Below, piece by piece: positions 1-8,869 of a stretch of 64,000 bases of DNA. Numbering within the stretch: position 1 is the first letter of the stretch; every line of letters starts with the position of its first letter. Position numbers and translations under genes: made by a program. The stretch lies in NCBI GenBank assembly GCA_965206395.1, contig CBDBJK010000032.1, positions 124,001 to 188,000 on the forward strand, written 5' to 3'. The stretch is from CBDBJK01 sp965206395. GTDB taxonomy: Bacteria; Chloroflexota; Dehalococcoidia; Lucifugimonadales; CATOSD01. The notes under the pieces were generated by a model, which did not search any database, had not been told where the DNA came from, and worked only from the letters and a program-made list of their open reading frames with translations.

Positions 1-1
1 C

Positions 2-226
2 TTCGATGCGCTTGAGCATGGACAGCCCGGCGCGCTGGGGGAGATTCAACTTACTGATGCCATTGCCGCACTTCTTTCAACACAGAAAGCTTATGCATAC
101 CGCTTTCCAGGCGTCCATTTCGACGTTGGCACGCCCCTTGGCCTCTTGAAAGCCTCGGTATACGCCGCTCTTCAGAGGCCCAACCTATCAGAGGACTTCA
201 GAAGCTGGCTTTCCGAAGTCCTTTAG
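2..226 (+). CDS. galU: UTP-glucose-1-phosphate uridylyltransferase, C-terminal end (partial)
   Basis: The reading frame enters from the left edge and stops at 224-226. The 74 visible residues contain the GalU-type tail: GEIQLTDAI near the start, then FPGVHFDVGTPLGLL, followed by a helix ending in QRP. In this family (UDP-glucose pyrophosphorylases, nucleotidyltransferase fold) the GEIQLTDA segment precedes the C-terminal helices, and the enzyme makes UDP-glucose from UTP and glucose-1-phosphate in the cytosol. The catalytic N-terminal domain is outside the window, so a related sugar-nucleotide transferase cannot be excluded. Confidence 0.75.
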   Translation, partial: FDALEHGQPGALGEIQLTDAIAALLSTQKAYAYRFPGVHFDVGTPLGLLKASVYAALQRPNLSEDFRSWLSEVL

Positions 227-340
227 TATCGGGAGTGTGGGGCACAGGGCGATACATCATCGCGGCTATGTTATACAATGCGCTCGTTTGCAGAGGCAAT
301 CACGTCACTCGGCGCCAAACCCCATCGAAAGGAGAGTCAT

Positions 341-1405
341 ATGGCTGACAACAGCATGGCAGGCAAGGTGCAGACAGTGACGGGTGCAATCAGTCCTGAG
401 CAGCTTGGAACTACCGTCACGCACGAGCATCTGCTACTGGACATCTCGATACTGGGTGGGCCGCCCGAGGAGGCCAGCGCAAGGGAGTTCTACTACAAGC
501 CTGTGTCGCTGGAGACGGTGGGATATATTCGCCATCACGCCATGCGCAATCTCGACAACGGGCAGTTGCTGGACGTAGACACCGCCATCGACGAGGCTAT
601 GCTGTATAAGCAGCACGGCGGGACCTCGCTGGTGGATGCGACGAGCATCGGCCTTTCACGCGACCCGAAGGGATTGGCAAGAGTGTCAAGGGCAACTGGC
701 GTGAACATTATCATGGGGTCTTCTCATTACGTCGCGCCTGCTCACCCAATCGACATGGACGGCCGAAGCGAGGATGATATCTTCGAGAAGATTGTCAGCG
801 ACGTGACCGAAGGCGTGGACGGCTCGGGTATAAAGTCCGGCGTGATTGGCGAGGTGGGGTGTTCGTGGCCTTTGACCTTCAACGAGCGCAAGGTGCTGCG
901 TGCCTCTGGTCGAGCGCAGCAGGCTACAGGAGCACCAATCCTCATTCATCCCGGACGCGACGAGACCGCGCCCCTGGAAATCATCGAGGTCCTTAGCGAG
1001 GTTGGGGCAGACCTCAGCCGCACTATCATGGGCCACCTTGACCGCACCGTGTTCCTTCACGATACGCTGAAGAAGATAGCCGAGAGCAGTTGCTACATGG
1101 AGTGGGACCTCTTCGGCTCGGAGCAGTCGTATTATGGGCCAAATCCTGGCATCGACATGCCCGGCGACGCCAGGAAGATGGACGACATCGCGTGGATAAT
1201 ATCAGAGGGCTACGGCGGCAAGATCGTCGTAGCGCATGACATCTGCGCCAAGCAGCGCCTCGTCAAATACGGAGGCCATGGCTACTTCTACATCCTGAAC
1301 CAAATCGTTCCGAGGATGCGGGCTCGCGGCTTCAGCAATGAGTCAATCGACAAAATCCTTGTGGACAACCCCAGGGACATTCTGACATTCGTCGAACACA
1401 GTTGA
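341..1405 (+). CDS. phosphotriesterase-family metal-dependent hydrolase
   Basis: A 354-residue TIM-barrel amidohydrolase of the phosphotriesterase-related (PHP/aryldialkylphosphatase) family. The metal ligands are visible in order: HEH (H28, H30), IGEVG (E172, where phosphotriesterases proper carry a carboxylated Lys), LIHPGRD (H204), MGHLD (H233) and VAHDICA (D301). Family members hydrolyse esters, lactones or phosphotriesters with a binuclear metal centre; the substrate cannot be read from sequence. The ATG at 341 is chosen because GGAGAG lies at 331-336; the frame is open back to 278 but without a ribosome site. It stands alone and is followed by a strong terminator. Confidence 0.88.
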   Translation: MADNSMAGKVQTVTGAISPEQLGTTVTHEHLLLDISILGGPPEEASAREFYYKPVSLETVGYIRHHAMRNLDNGQLLDVDTAIDEAMLYKQHGGTSLVDATSIGLSRDPKGLARVSRATGVNIIMGSSHYVAPAHPIDMDGRSEDDIFEKIVSDVTEGVDGSGIKSGVIGEVGCSWPLTFNERKVLRASGRAQQATGAPILIHPGRDETAPLEIIEVLSEVGADLSRTIMGHLDRTVFLHDTLKKIAESSCYMEWDLFGSEQSYYGPNPGIDMPGDARKMDDIAWIISEGYGGKIVVAHDICAKQRLVKYGGHGYFYILNQIVPRMRARGFSNESIDKILVDNPRDILTFVEHS

Positions 1406-1745
1406 CATTAACCTAAAAGCTCTTCTTCCTGTCCTCCCCCACATTATGCAGGGGAGGATTTTTTTATTCATCCCCCTTGGGTAGCCGCACTCACGATTTC
1501 TCTGTGCAGGCGTCCAGAAATTCGTGGGTGCAGGCCCTTGCTTCAATTGTGCCAGATGCTATGGACGGGGCTGTGGAAAACGCCCAGGCCTGTGAGACAC
1601 CTGCGTGCCGCATCACCTGCACAGATACAAAGAGAGTACCCACGACTTGCATACCCTCCCATGTCACAATGGTTATCACACCGACTGCAAACAGACAGCA
1701 CACGACAAACAGTGTAGGACGTGTACAAAAAAGAGGAGGGTCGAT
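1406..1745. other. intergenic stretch
   Basis: Apart from the terminator at 1432-1465 I see no convincing gene here. Short open frames on both strands lack ribosome sites and family resemblance. The GAGGAGGG at 1732-1740 serves the next gene. Confidence 0.5.
1432..1465 (+). terminator. rho-independent terminator
   Basis: TCCTCCCC (1432-1439) pairs with GGGGAGGA (1451-1458) around an 11-nt loop and is followed by a run of T. It ends the phosphotriesterase-family gene. Confidence 0.85.
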
Positions 1746-2408
<663 letters not shown>

Positions 2409-2440
2409 AATCTGGACATTCTCTGGAGGAGGATGACCTA

Positions 2441-2842
2441 ATGTCTAAGCCCCTTGTAAGCGATGAATTCTGGGAACTGGTGCAACCTTTACTGCCGCCA
2501 CAACCACCGAAGCCGAAAGGAGGAAGGCCCAGGATACCTGACAGACAGGTCCTAAGTGGGATACTGTTCGTACTAAAGACAGGCATTGGCTGGGAAGACC
2601 TACCCAAGGAGATGGACTGTGGCAGTGGGATGACCTGCTGGAGGCGCCTCAGAGATTGGCACCAGTCGGGAGTCTGGGAGCGCATCCACTTGGTATGCCT
2701 TGAGCGCCTGCAAGCAGCTGAGCGCATAGACTGGACTCGCGCAGTGCTGGACAGTGCTTCAGTGCGAGCAGTTTTTGGGGGCAGAAAACAGGCCCCAACC
2801 CCACGGACAGGGCGAAGGCGGGTAGCAAGCATCATATCATAA
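2441..2842 (+). CDS. IS5-family transposase, first frame (OrfA)
   Basis: 133 residues beginning MSKPLVSDEFWEL, with the helix-turn-helix/DUF4096-type N-terminal domain and the first catalytic Asp in VLDSASVRAVFGG. The ribosome site GGAGGA lies at about 2426-2431. After GGRK the frame departs from the family sequence, whereas the -1 frame continues as KTGPNPTDRAKAGSKHH and leads into the second frame. A -1 ribosomal shift at GCAGAAAAC (about 2781-2789) would therefore give a transposase of about 265 residues. Confidence 0.85.
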   Translation: MSKPLVSDEFWELVQPLLPPQPPKPKGGRPRIPDRQVLSGILFVLKTGIGWEDLPKEMDCGSGMTCWRRLRDWHQSGVWERIHLVCLERLQAAERIDWTRAVLDSASVRAVFGGRKQAPTPRTGRRRVASIIS

Positions 2843-2874
2843 CCGATGCCCAGGGCATTCCACTGGCGGTCAGG

Positions 2875-3237
2875 TTGACTGGCGCGAACGCTCACGATGT
2901 CACCCAAGCCCTTGAGTTGGTGGATGCCATACCTGCTGTCAAGGGCAAGCGAGGCAGGCCTCGCAAGCGTCCTCTTCAGGCGCAGGGAGACAGAGGGTAT
3001 GACTCTGAGCCTGTTCGCAAGGAGTTGAAGAAGCGACATATCTGGCCGCTGCTGGCCAAGCGAGGTGAGCCGCATGGCAGCGGGTTGGGTGTGCATAGAT
3101 GGGTGGTTGAGAGAAGCCTGAGTTGGCTTCATCAGTTCCGACGCTTACGGGTTCGATATGAGCGCAGGGCAGACATACATGAGGCTTTCTTGGCCATAGG
3201 TTGTGCCATCATCTGCTCTCGCTTTCTGTTCCAATAA
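2875..3237 (+). CDS. IS5-family transposase, second frame (OrfB, reached by -1 shift)
   Basis: Carries the rest of the DDE domain: LTGANAHDVTQ, the second Asp in GDRGYDSEPV and the Glu in WVVERSLSWL. The frame is open upstream to about 2785, where it overlaps OrfA, so it is most likely made only as a fusion and not from its own start. Confidence 0.8.
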   Translation: MTGANAHDVTQALELVDAIPAVKGKRGRPRKRPLQAQGDRGYDSEPVRKELKKRHIWPLLAKRGEPHGSGLGVHRWVVERSLSWLHQFRRLRVRYERRADIHEAFLAIGCAIICSRFLFQ

Positions 3238-3349
3238 TGGTTTTGTTAGACGCTCTAAGTAAGTTGGTCATTCAGATGTTGAGGGGGTGTCTGCTGCCGT
3301 CAGGGCAAAGAGCCGCTTCAAATCTAATCACGGTTGAGCGGGTATTGTA

Positions 3350-4153
3350 ATGACCACCGAAACTAAAATACGAATATATGCTGGGGTCCTGGTGATAGCT
3401 GCGGCGTTGGTAGGAGCGTTAGCCTCATGGGTTTGGCCTGTGACTATGGAAACGGTCCCAATGTGGCTGCCACCTGCTTTAGTCTTGCTTGTGTGGCTGG
3501 CTGGACTCTTTCCCGTAAAGATGTCTCCCCAGGCAGACGCAACACTGTTCACCGTGCCAGTGCTAATAGCAGTTCTGATACTGCACCCTTCGCTGGCAAT
3601 AATAGTCGCCGTAATGGGGACTGTGATATCAGAAACGATGCTGAAACCACCAGCAGTGCGAGTGGCTGTGCTAAACATAGGCCTTAGCGGTGTAACTGCG
3701 GGAGCGGCAGGACTCATATTCTGGGGATTACAGGCTGGTACAGTTGGCTTGTCATTTACACCAGGCATGTTGCTGGCTGCTGGGTTGACCGGACTGGTAT
3801 TGCATACCACCAATCTGTCTCTGCTCGCAGGAGCAGTGACCACGGTAAAAGGCCCGGGCGTCTGGCAAATCTGGAAGAAACCGTGGATGCTCGATGCCAC
3901 TTTGGAAGGGTGCATGCTCACATTGGGATTGATAGCCGCCTTCGTGGTACTCTACTTCCCGCTGGCGCTGTTTCTCTTCATCATACCGTTCACCGTTGGC
4001 TCCCATGTCTTCAGAAAGGGTGTGAGCCAGGCTGTTCACAAAGCTGAGCTAGCTGAACTGAAGGCCAAGATGGTTGGAGAAGTGGTGACCAGGCGAAAGG
4101 AGTTAAAAACGGTTCAACCTCGGCACACTGCCGAAGAGACCGTTACGGTCTAA
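3350..4153 (+). CDS. polytopic membrane protein, paralogue of the sensor domain of the next gene
   Basis: 267 residues with about six or seven hydrophobic segments and a basic, helical C-terminal tail. It aligns by eye along its whole membrane part with residues 1-215 of the downstream histidine kinase: RIYAGVL versus RIYTGAI, FPVKMSPQADATLFTVPV versus FAFKVSPQGDATLVTVPQ, and FRKGVSQAVHKAELAEL versus FSRSVREVVQKTTLAEEL. It lacks any kinase domain. It sits 11 nt upstream of the kinase and is probably cotranscribed. It may be a partner or decoy sensor; no function is known to me. Confidence 0.75.
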   Translation: MTTETKIRIYAGVLVIAAALVGALASWVWPVTMETVPMWLPPALVLLVWLAGLFPVKMSPQADATLFTVPVLIAVLILHPSLAIIVAVMGTVISETMLKPPAVRVAVLNIGLSGVTAGAAGLIFWGLQAGTVGLSFTPGMLLAAGLTGLVLHTTNLSLLAGAVTTVKGPGVWQIWKKPWMLDATLEGCMLTLGLIAAFVVLYFPLALFLFIIPFTVGSHVFRKGVSQAVHKAELAELKAKMVGEVVTRRKELKTVQPRHTAEETVTV

Positions 4154-4164
4154 CCTGCGAAACG

Positions 4165-5646
4165 ATGACAGCGCAAAATAGGACTCGGATATATACAGGA
4201 GCCATCGTCCTGACCGCCATAATGCTAGGCGGGCTGGCCGCATGGCTCTGGCCTTTGCTGATGCCGACGGAACGGCTCTGGATGCTTCCGACACTTGCCA
4301 TTATGGTGGCCGTGACAGGGAGCTTCGCCTTCAAGGTGTCGCCTCAGGGCGACGCTACGCTGGTCACTGTGCCTCAGTTCGTGGCCGTATTGCTGCTTCA
4401 CCCCGTTGAAGCGATGCTGGTGTGCGCAACAGGGATCTTTGTGTCCGAACTGATACTAAAAGCTCCTGCGAGAGTGTGGTCGCTTAACGTAAGCATCAGC
4501 GTCGTCGTAGCAGGGCTTGGAGGAATGGTCTTTTGGAGCTTACAACCTGGTGCGGGGGACGCGCTGTTCACTCCCGGCGGAGCCTTCGCAGCAGGGATGT
4601 CAGGCATCATCATGCTTGTTACCGACCTGTCGCTCCTGTTTGGGATGATAACGCTCATCAAGGGCAAGGGTTTCTGGCGGCGATGGATGGAAACCTGGTC
4701 TTTTGAAGCGGTGCTGGACTCAAGCCTGCTCGTTATTGGGTACATCGGAGCGCAGCTTGTCATTTTGGCCTGGTGGTCGCTGCTTGTTCTGGCTGTGCCT
4801 CTTCTCGTGGCCTACTACGCCTTCAGCCGAAGCGTGCGAGAGGTCGTACAGAAGACTACGCTTGCCGAAGAGCTTGAGAAGAACCTTATGAATCTCAAGG
4901 AGACTCAGGCCCAATTGGTTCAGTCGGCAAAGCTAGCCACCGTGGGGACACTAGCTGCTGGCGTTGCTCATGACATAAACAACCCTTTGACTGTAATCTC
5001 AGCGAGATCCGAGCTTCTTCTCGCGCGGCTACAGAAGCTGGAGCAGAGTCCTGACATCGATAAGACCATATCTGGCATTCAGGATGTTCATAAAATGGCG
5101 GCGCGGATTTCTACGATCGTCAGTCAGCTTCTCTCCCATGCCAGACGGTCAGAGGATCTGGCTGACGTGCGGCTAGACCGCCTGATAGATGAAGCTCTGC
5201 CCTTGTTAGAAAGGAAGCTTGAGAAAAAGAACGTAACTCTGGTTAAAGAGTACGAGCAGAAGCCCAAGGTGCACGTCGTAGCTGGTCAGCTTGAGCAGGT
5301 GTTTATGAATCTGGTTGGAAATGCCCTCGACGCTATACCTGAGCTGGGAACCATCACACTAGGTTGCACGGAGGAAGAAGGCGTGGCGATTGCCTTTATC
5401 AAGGACACTGGAACAGGCATCCCTCAGCATGTCCTTGATAGGATATTCGAACCGTTCTTCACCACGAAGGAAGTGGGGAAAGGCACCGGGCTGGGGCTGT
5501 TCATCTGCCACAAGATAGTGACAGATCATGGGGGCGAACTCTCCGTAGAAAGCAAAGAAGGGGAAGGGACTACTTTCTGGATAAGGCTGCCGGTCGCAGA
5601 AGGTGCAGAGCAACGCCAACCTTCTGCCGAAGCAGCCGTCTCTTAA
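4165..5646 (+). CDS. membrane sensor histidine kinase
   Basis: 493 residues. Residues 1-215 are a multi-pass membrane domain shared with the preceding gene. Residues 220-245 form a coiled coil (ELEKNLMNLKETQAQLVQS). The HisKA box GVAHDINNPL gives phospho-acceptor H259. The ATPase domain has its N box at 372-381 (NLVGNALDAI), DTGTGIP at about 404 and GKGTGLGL at 428-435. It is an NtrB/ZraS-type kinase whose partner is almost certainly the receiver protein 31 nt downstream. The membrane part has no large external loop, so the signal is probably sensed within or near the membrane (inference). Confidence 0.93.
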   Translation: MTAQNRTRIYTGAIVLTAIMLGGLAAWLWPLLMPTERLWMLPTLAIMVAVTGSFAFKVSPQGDATLVTVPQFVAVLLLHPVEAMLVCATGIFVSELILKAPARVWSLNVSISVVVAGLGGMVFWSLQPGAGDALFTPGGAFAAGMSGIIMLVTDLSLLFGMITLIKGKGFWRRWMETWSFEAVLDSSLLVIGYIGAQLVILAWWSLLVLAVPLLVAYYAFSRSVREVVQKTTLAEELEKNLMNLKETQAQLVQSAKLATVGTLAAGVAHDINNPLTVISARSELLLARLQKLEQSPDIDKTISGIQDVHKMAARISTIVSQLLSHARRSEDLADVRLDRLIDEALPLLERKLEKKNVTLVKEYEQKPKVHVVAGQLEQVFMNLVGNALDAIPELGTITLGCTEEEGVAIAFIKDTGTGIPQHVLDRIFEPFFTTKEVGKGTGLGLFICHKIVTDHGGELSVESKEGEGTTFWIRLPVAEGAEQRQPSAEAAVS

Positions 5647-5676
5647 GCGATAAGTAGCTGGACGAAAGCGAATGTC

Positions 5677-6066
5677 ATGAGCAAAAAAGTGTTAGTAGTT
5701 GACGATCAGGAATTGGTGCGAGAGGTTCTGGCTGAGTGTCTGGAGCTTGGTGGTTATGAGCCATACCTTGCTTCTAACGGCGACGAAGGCTTGCGCCAGC
5801 TATACGAGCATCAACCGGACCTTGTTATTACCGACATGCGAATGCCTGGAATGGACGGCTACGAGTTCTCTCGCCTAGTTCGCGATGCTTGTGATGCACC
5901 GATCATAATGCTCACCGGACTGGCCGAGGTTGCTCCAGATGTCCCTAGCCTCAATCTAGTAGACGCCTTCATAGCAAAGCCCATCAAGATACACGACCTA
6001 CTGGCTCAGGTCGCAGCTCTACTGCCTGATAAACGGCGAATTGGGGAGGACGCATCAGCCTGTTAA
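5677..6066 (+). CDS. single-domain response regulator (CheY-like receiver)
   Basis: 129 residues made almost entirely of a receiver domain: acidic pocket VVDDQ (D9, D10), phospho-acceptor D53 in LVITDMRMPGMDG, the switch Thr in IIMLTG and the conserved Lys in FIAKPI. There is no output domain, so it must act through protein contact or a phosphorelay. It is downstream of, and co-oriented with, the histidine kinase. The intramolecular segment after LTG is slightly longer than in CheY. Confidence 0.93.
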   Translation: MSKKVLVVDDQELVREVLAECLELGGYEPYLASNGDEGLRQLYEHQPDLVITDMRMPGMDGYEFSRLVRDACDAPIIMLTGLAEVAPDVPSLNLVDAFIAKPIKIHDLLAQVAALLPDKRRIGEDASAC

Positions 6067-6301
6067 GCCTTGGAAATCCGCCCCACTGAGTTCGATGTCC
6101 CGAAGCATTTTTGACATTATTCCTGACCCAATACCTCGATTCGCCTTCCACTTCAAGGCAGAGTTGAATGGCCTCTTTCATGCGCTCCAGAAGCTCGTCC
6201 ATAGTCAAGGCTTGAGTATGACATCCCTTTAGGGACGGGACGCTACCGACGAGGTAGCCGTCCTCATCTCTTTCGATAACGACTGTGAACTCTTTAGCCA
6301 T
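5984..6301 (-). CDS. HicB-like (UPF0150) antitoxin-type protein, aberrant C-terminus
   Basis: Starts at ATG 6301 behind AAGGTGAG. Residues 1-55 match the HicB/UPF0150 partial RNase-H fold: FTVVIERDEDGYLVGSVPSL, then GCHTQALTMDELLERMKEAI and LCLEVEGE. After that, about 50 residues look non-homologous and read through into the antisense of the response regulator. Family members usually stop near residue 70, so a frameshift or lost stop is likely. No HicA toxin is recognisable next to it. Family members neutralise mRNA-interferase toxins; this one looks orphaned. Confidence 0.65.
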   Translation of the reverse strand: MAKEFTVVIERDEDGYLVGSVPSLKGCHTQALTMDELLERMKEAIQLCLEVEGESRYWVRNNVKNASGHRTQWGGFPRLNRLMRPPQFAVYQAVELRPEPVGRVS

Positions 6302-6314
6302 CCTCACCTTCTAA

Positions 6315-6490
6315 GACCATCTAACAAAACCTCCATTGATGTCATTCTGTCCGACACCTTACAAGGAATTAGGTCGGACTCCGACTCTTCGGAGAGGAGT
6401 GGAGCGACGAAGAATCTTAGCGTCTCGTTTAGATTCTTCACTTCGTTTCACTTCACTCAGAACGACAAAGAACAGCCTTGTTAGGCGCTC
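6315..6490. mobile_element. 176-bp MITE with IS427-like ends
   Basis: The left end GACCATCTAACAAAACC and the complement of the right end GAGCGCCTAACAAGGCT resemble the 17-bp ends of the IS427-like element at 2376 and 44118. TAA occurs immediately outside both ends (6312-6314, 6491-6493), the same duplication as at the 44118 copy. There is no coding capacity. The interior holds inverted GACGAAGAATCT/AGATTCTTCACTTCG segments typical of intergenic repeats. It could be mobilised by the full-length IS transposase. Confidence 0.75.
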
Positions 6491-6510
6491 TAAGTGCGCC
6501 GAAATTCTGT

Positions 6511-8553
6511 CTATTGATTGCTGCCCAGGCTTTCGTCCAGGATTTCTAGCAGGTCCTTCGCCTGCTTTTTGCCTTGTAGTTCTTTGGCGCCTATGCCCTC
6601 CTCGAACATCTGAAGGCAGAATGGGCAGGACATTCCAACGGTGTCGGCCTCGGTGTCAAGGAAATGCTCGGTGCGAATGTGGTTAACGCGTCGCCCTTTG
6701 CTCTCCTCAATCCACATGTGACCGCCGCCCGCGCCGCAGCAGAAGCCCTTCTCCCGCCGCCGTTCCATCTCCACAAGCTTTAGCCCTGGAATCGCCTCGG
6801 CTATCTGACGTGGCGCGTCGTAGATTCCGTTGTGGCGTCCCAGGTAGCACGAGTCATGATAGGCTACGCTGGCATCAATCGTCACCAGTGGTCTGATTTT
6901 GCCCAGCTGTATCAGTTCGGCGACGAACTCGCTGTAGTGTTGCACCTCGTAGTTTCCGCCGAGATGCGGATACTCGTTCTTGATGGTGTTGAAGCAGTGC
7001 GGGCAGATTGTGACCACCTTCTTCACATTGTAGCGATTGAACGTCTCGATGTTCTGCTGGGCCAGAATCTGATAGAGATACTCGTTGCCCATGCGCCTGG
7101 CGGGATCTCCGGTGCATGTTTCCTCATCGCCCAGGATGGCGAAGTCTACGCCCGCTCGCTTCAACACGGAGGCCATCGAACGCGCGACGCTCTGGCTGCG
7201 CTGCTCAAGCGCAGCCGTGCAGCCGACCCAGAATAGAATCTCCGTGTCCGGGTATTCGGCGAGGGTCTTGATGTCCAGCCCTTCAGCCCAGTCAGTGCGG
7301 GTGAATGTGGTTCCTCGCCAGGGGTGGCCTCGCTGTTCCATGCTAAGAAGCGCGTTCATAGCCGTCTCCGGCATCTCCGCCTTTTCCATGACGAGGTTGC
7401 GGCGCATATCCACGATGGTATCGATGTGCTCCACGCCTACCGGACACTCCTGCACGCAGGCTCCGCACGTCAGGCAATCCCAGAGTGCCTCCGTTTGAAT
7501 CCAATTGCCGACGAGAGGCTTTTCATCCTGCCCGTCCTTGCCATTGACGACGCCAGGCCCGGCCTCAAGGATGTGTTCTTTGAGGTTCTCGACGATGTGC
7601 ATGGGCGAAAGGATTTTTCCGCTGATGTTGGCAGGGCAGTTGTCGGTACAGCGACCGCAGACGGCGCATGAGTAGCCGTCCAGAAGCTCCTTCCAGTTAA
7701 AATCTTGAATCTTCGCCGCTCCGAAGACCTCGGCTGTCTCAAGGTCGTCGGGCGTGTTGATAGTGCCTCTGGCTTCAAGCGACCTGGTGAAGAAGCTTAT
7801 GGGTGCGGCGACGAGGTGCATGTGCTTGGAAAGCGGTATGTATATACCGAACCCGAGTATCAAGCTGAGGTGCGCCCACCAGAAGACGCCTTGCAGTCCG
7901 TTGGCGACCCCCGCGCTCATGCCTGCGTTCTCGAACAAGTCTCCGATTAGGCCGCCTATAGGAGCGGTGGAGTGCGGCCCCTCGCCTCCTGACGCGACGT
8001 AAAACCCTTCGGTCAGCAAGGTCAGCGCCATAAGGAGCGCGATGAGTGTCAGGATTATCGCCGATTCCTTCTTCTGCGTAAGGTCAAAAGATAGGCGGTG
8101 CGGCTTTATTCCCCAGCGCCTGATGGCCGCCCAGGTGAGTACGACGAAGAAAACCAACGCCAGCACGTCCAAGTAATATGTGAATATCTTGACGCCTGTT
8201 TCGGTGATTATGGTTTCAGAGAAGGGCCTCCACGCTGAATCGGCGAAAATGAACAGGACGTAGCTGGTTGTTATCGACAAGAATCCCCAGAATATGAAGA
8301 AATGCGCAAGTCCCGCCCTGTCCCTGCGCAGCGAAACGCTTTGCAGTACCTTCTTCTGACCTAGAATAAGGGGCAAAGCTCCAATCCCTCGAAGAACCGG
8401 CCTGTCGAATCGCATCGGGCGTTTGCCGAGCAGGACAAGCCGGAACACTCGCTGGTAGAGTATGAATCCCGAAAAGCCGAAAGATAACGCAGCGACTATG
8501 TAAACGCCTATCCAGATTGGGATAGCGCCGAACAGATTTTCAGGTGGAACCAT
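6511..8553 (-). CDS. membrane-bound Fe-S oxidoreductase, EtfD/HdrD-like (FadF type)
   Basis: 680 residues with ATG at 8553 behind AGGAG. The N-terminal 260 residues hold about six membrane helices of the nitrate-reductase-gamma type with candidate haem histidines. Two [4Fe-4S] motifs follow (CAVCGRCTDNCP and CLTCGACVQECP), then two cysteine-rich CCG domains (CPHCFNTIKNEYP and GFCCGAGGGHMW with SCPFC). This is the domain order of EtfD/FadF proteins, which pass electrons from electron-transfer flavoprotein to menaquinone, and of HdrDE-like enzymes. No etfAB lies next to it. All ligand cysteines appear intact. Confidence 0.88.
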   Translation of the reverse strand: MVPPENLFGAIPIWIGVYIVAALSFGFSGFILYQRVFRLVLLGKRPMRFDRPVLRGIGALPLILGQKKVLQSVSLRRDRAGLAHFFIFWGFLSITTSYVLFIFADSAWRPFSETIITETGVKIFTYYLDVLALVFFVVLTWAAIRRWGIKPHRLSFDLTQKKESAIILTLIALLMALTLLTEGFYVASGGEGPHSTAPIGGLIGDLFENAGMSAGVANGLQGVFWWAHLSLILGFGIYIPLSKHMHLVAAPISFFTRSLEARGTINTPDDLETAEVFGAAKIQDFNWKELLDGYSCAVCGRCTDNCPANISGKILSPMHIVENLKEHILEAGPGVVNGKDGQDEKPLVGNWIQTEALWDCLTCGACVQECPVGVEHIDTIVDMRRNLVMEKAEMPETAMNALLSMEQRGHPWRGTTFTRTDWAEGLDIKTLAEYPDTEILFWVGCTAALEQRSQSVARSMASVLKRAGVDFAILGDEETCTGDPARRMGNEYLYQILAQQNIETFNRYNVKKVVTICPHCFNTIKNEYPHLGGNYEVQHYSEFVAELIQLGKIRPLVTIDASVAYHDSCYLGRHNGIYDAPRQIAEAIPGLKLVEMERRREKGFCCGAGGGHMWIEESKGRRVNHIRTEHFLDTEADTVGMSCPFCLQMFEEGIGAKELQGKKQAKDLLEILDESLGSNQ

Positions 8554-8869
8554 TATGCGCTCCTGATTTTCTAAAAATAGAGAATGGCGAGCCAGATACT
8601 TCTTTGGTTTCTACCAAAAGTGGCGATACGGAGTTTAGCACAGCGGCGACCTTGAGGCTAGCGTCAACCCGACGTAACTCCACGTCGTCTAAGGCTGGAA
8701 ATGTGTCTACACGGCCCCTCTCCTTGCGAGGTATGGCGTGATGCCTCACAACTTGACACTAGGGATGGAGGTGCGTACGCTTGGACTGCCGACATCTACG
8801 CTCGCCGGAGAAGCAGTCAGTTTGAGTAGGATAGCTCCCTGGTAATGACTTCAACGAGGTGCTTCGAGA
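8554..8869. other. divergent intergenic region
   Basis: Lies between the divergent Fe-S oxidoreductase and CDF genes, so it should hold both promoters. On the + strand TTGACA (about 8754-8759) is followed 17 nt later by TACGCT, a weak candidate for the CDF gene. No gene is seen. Confidence 0.35.
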
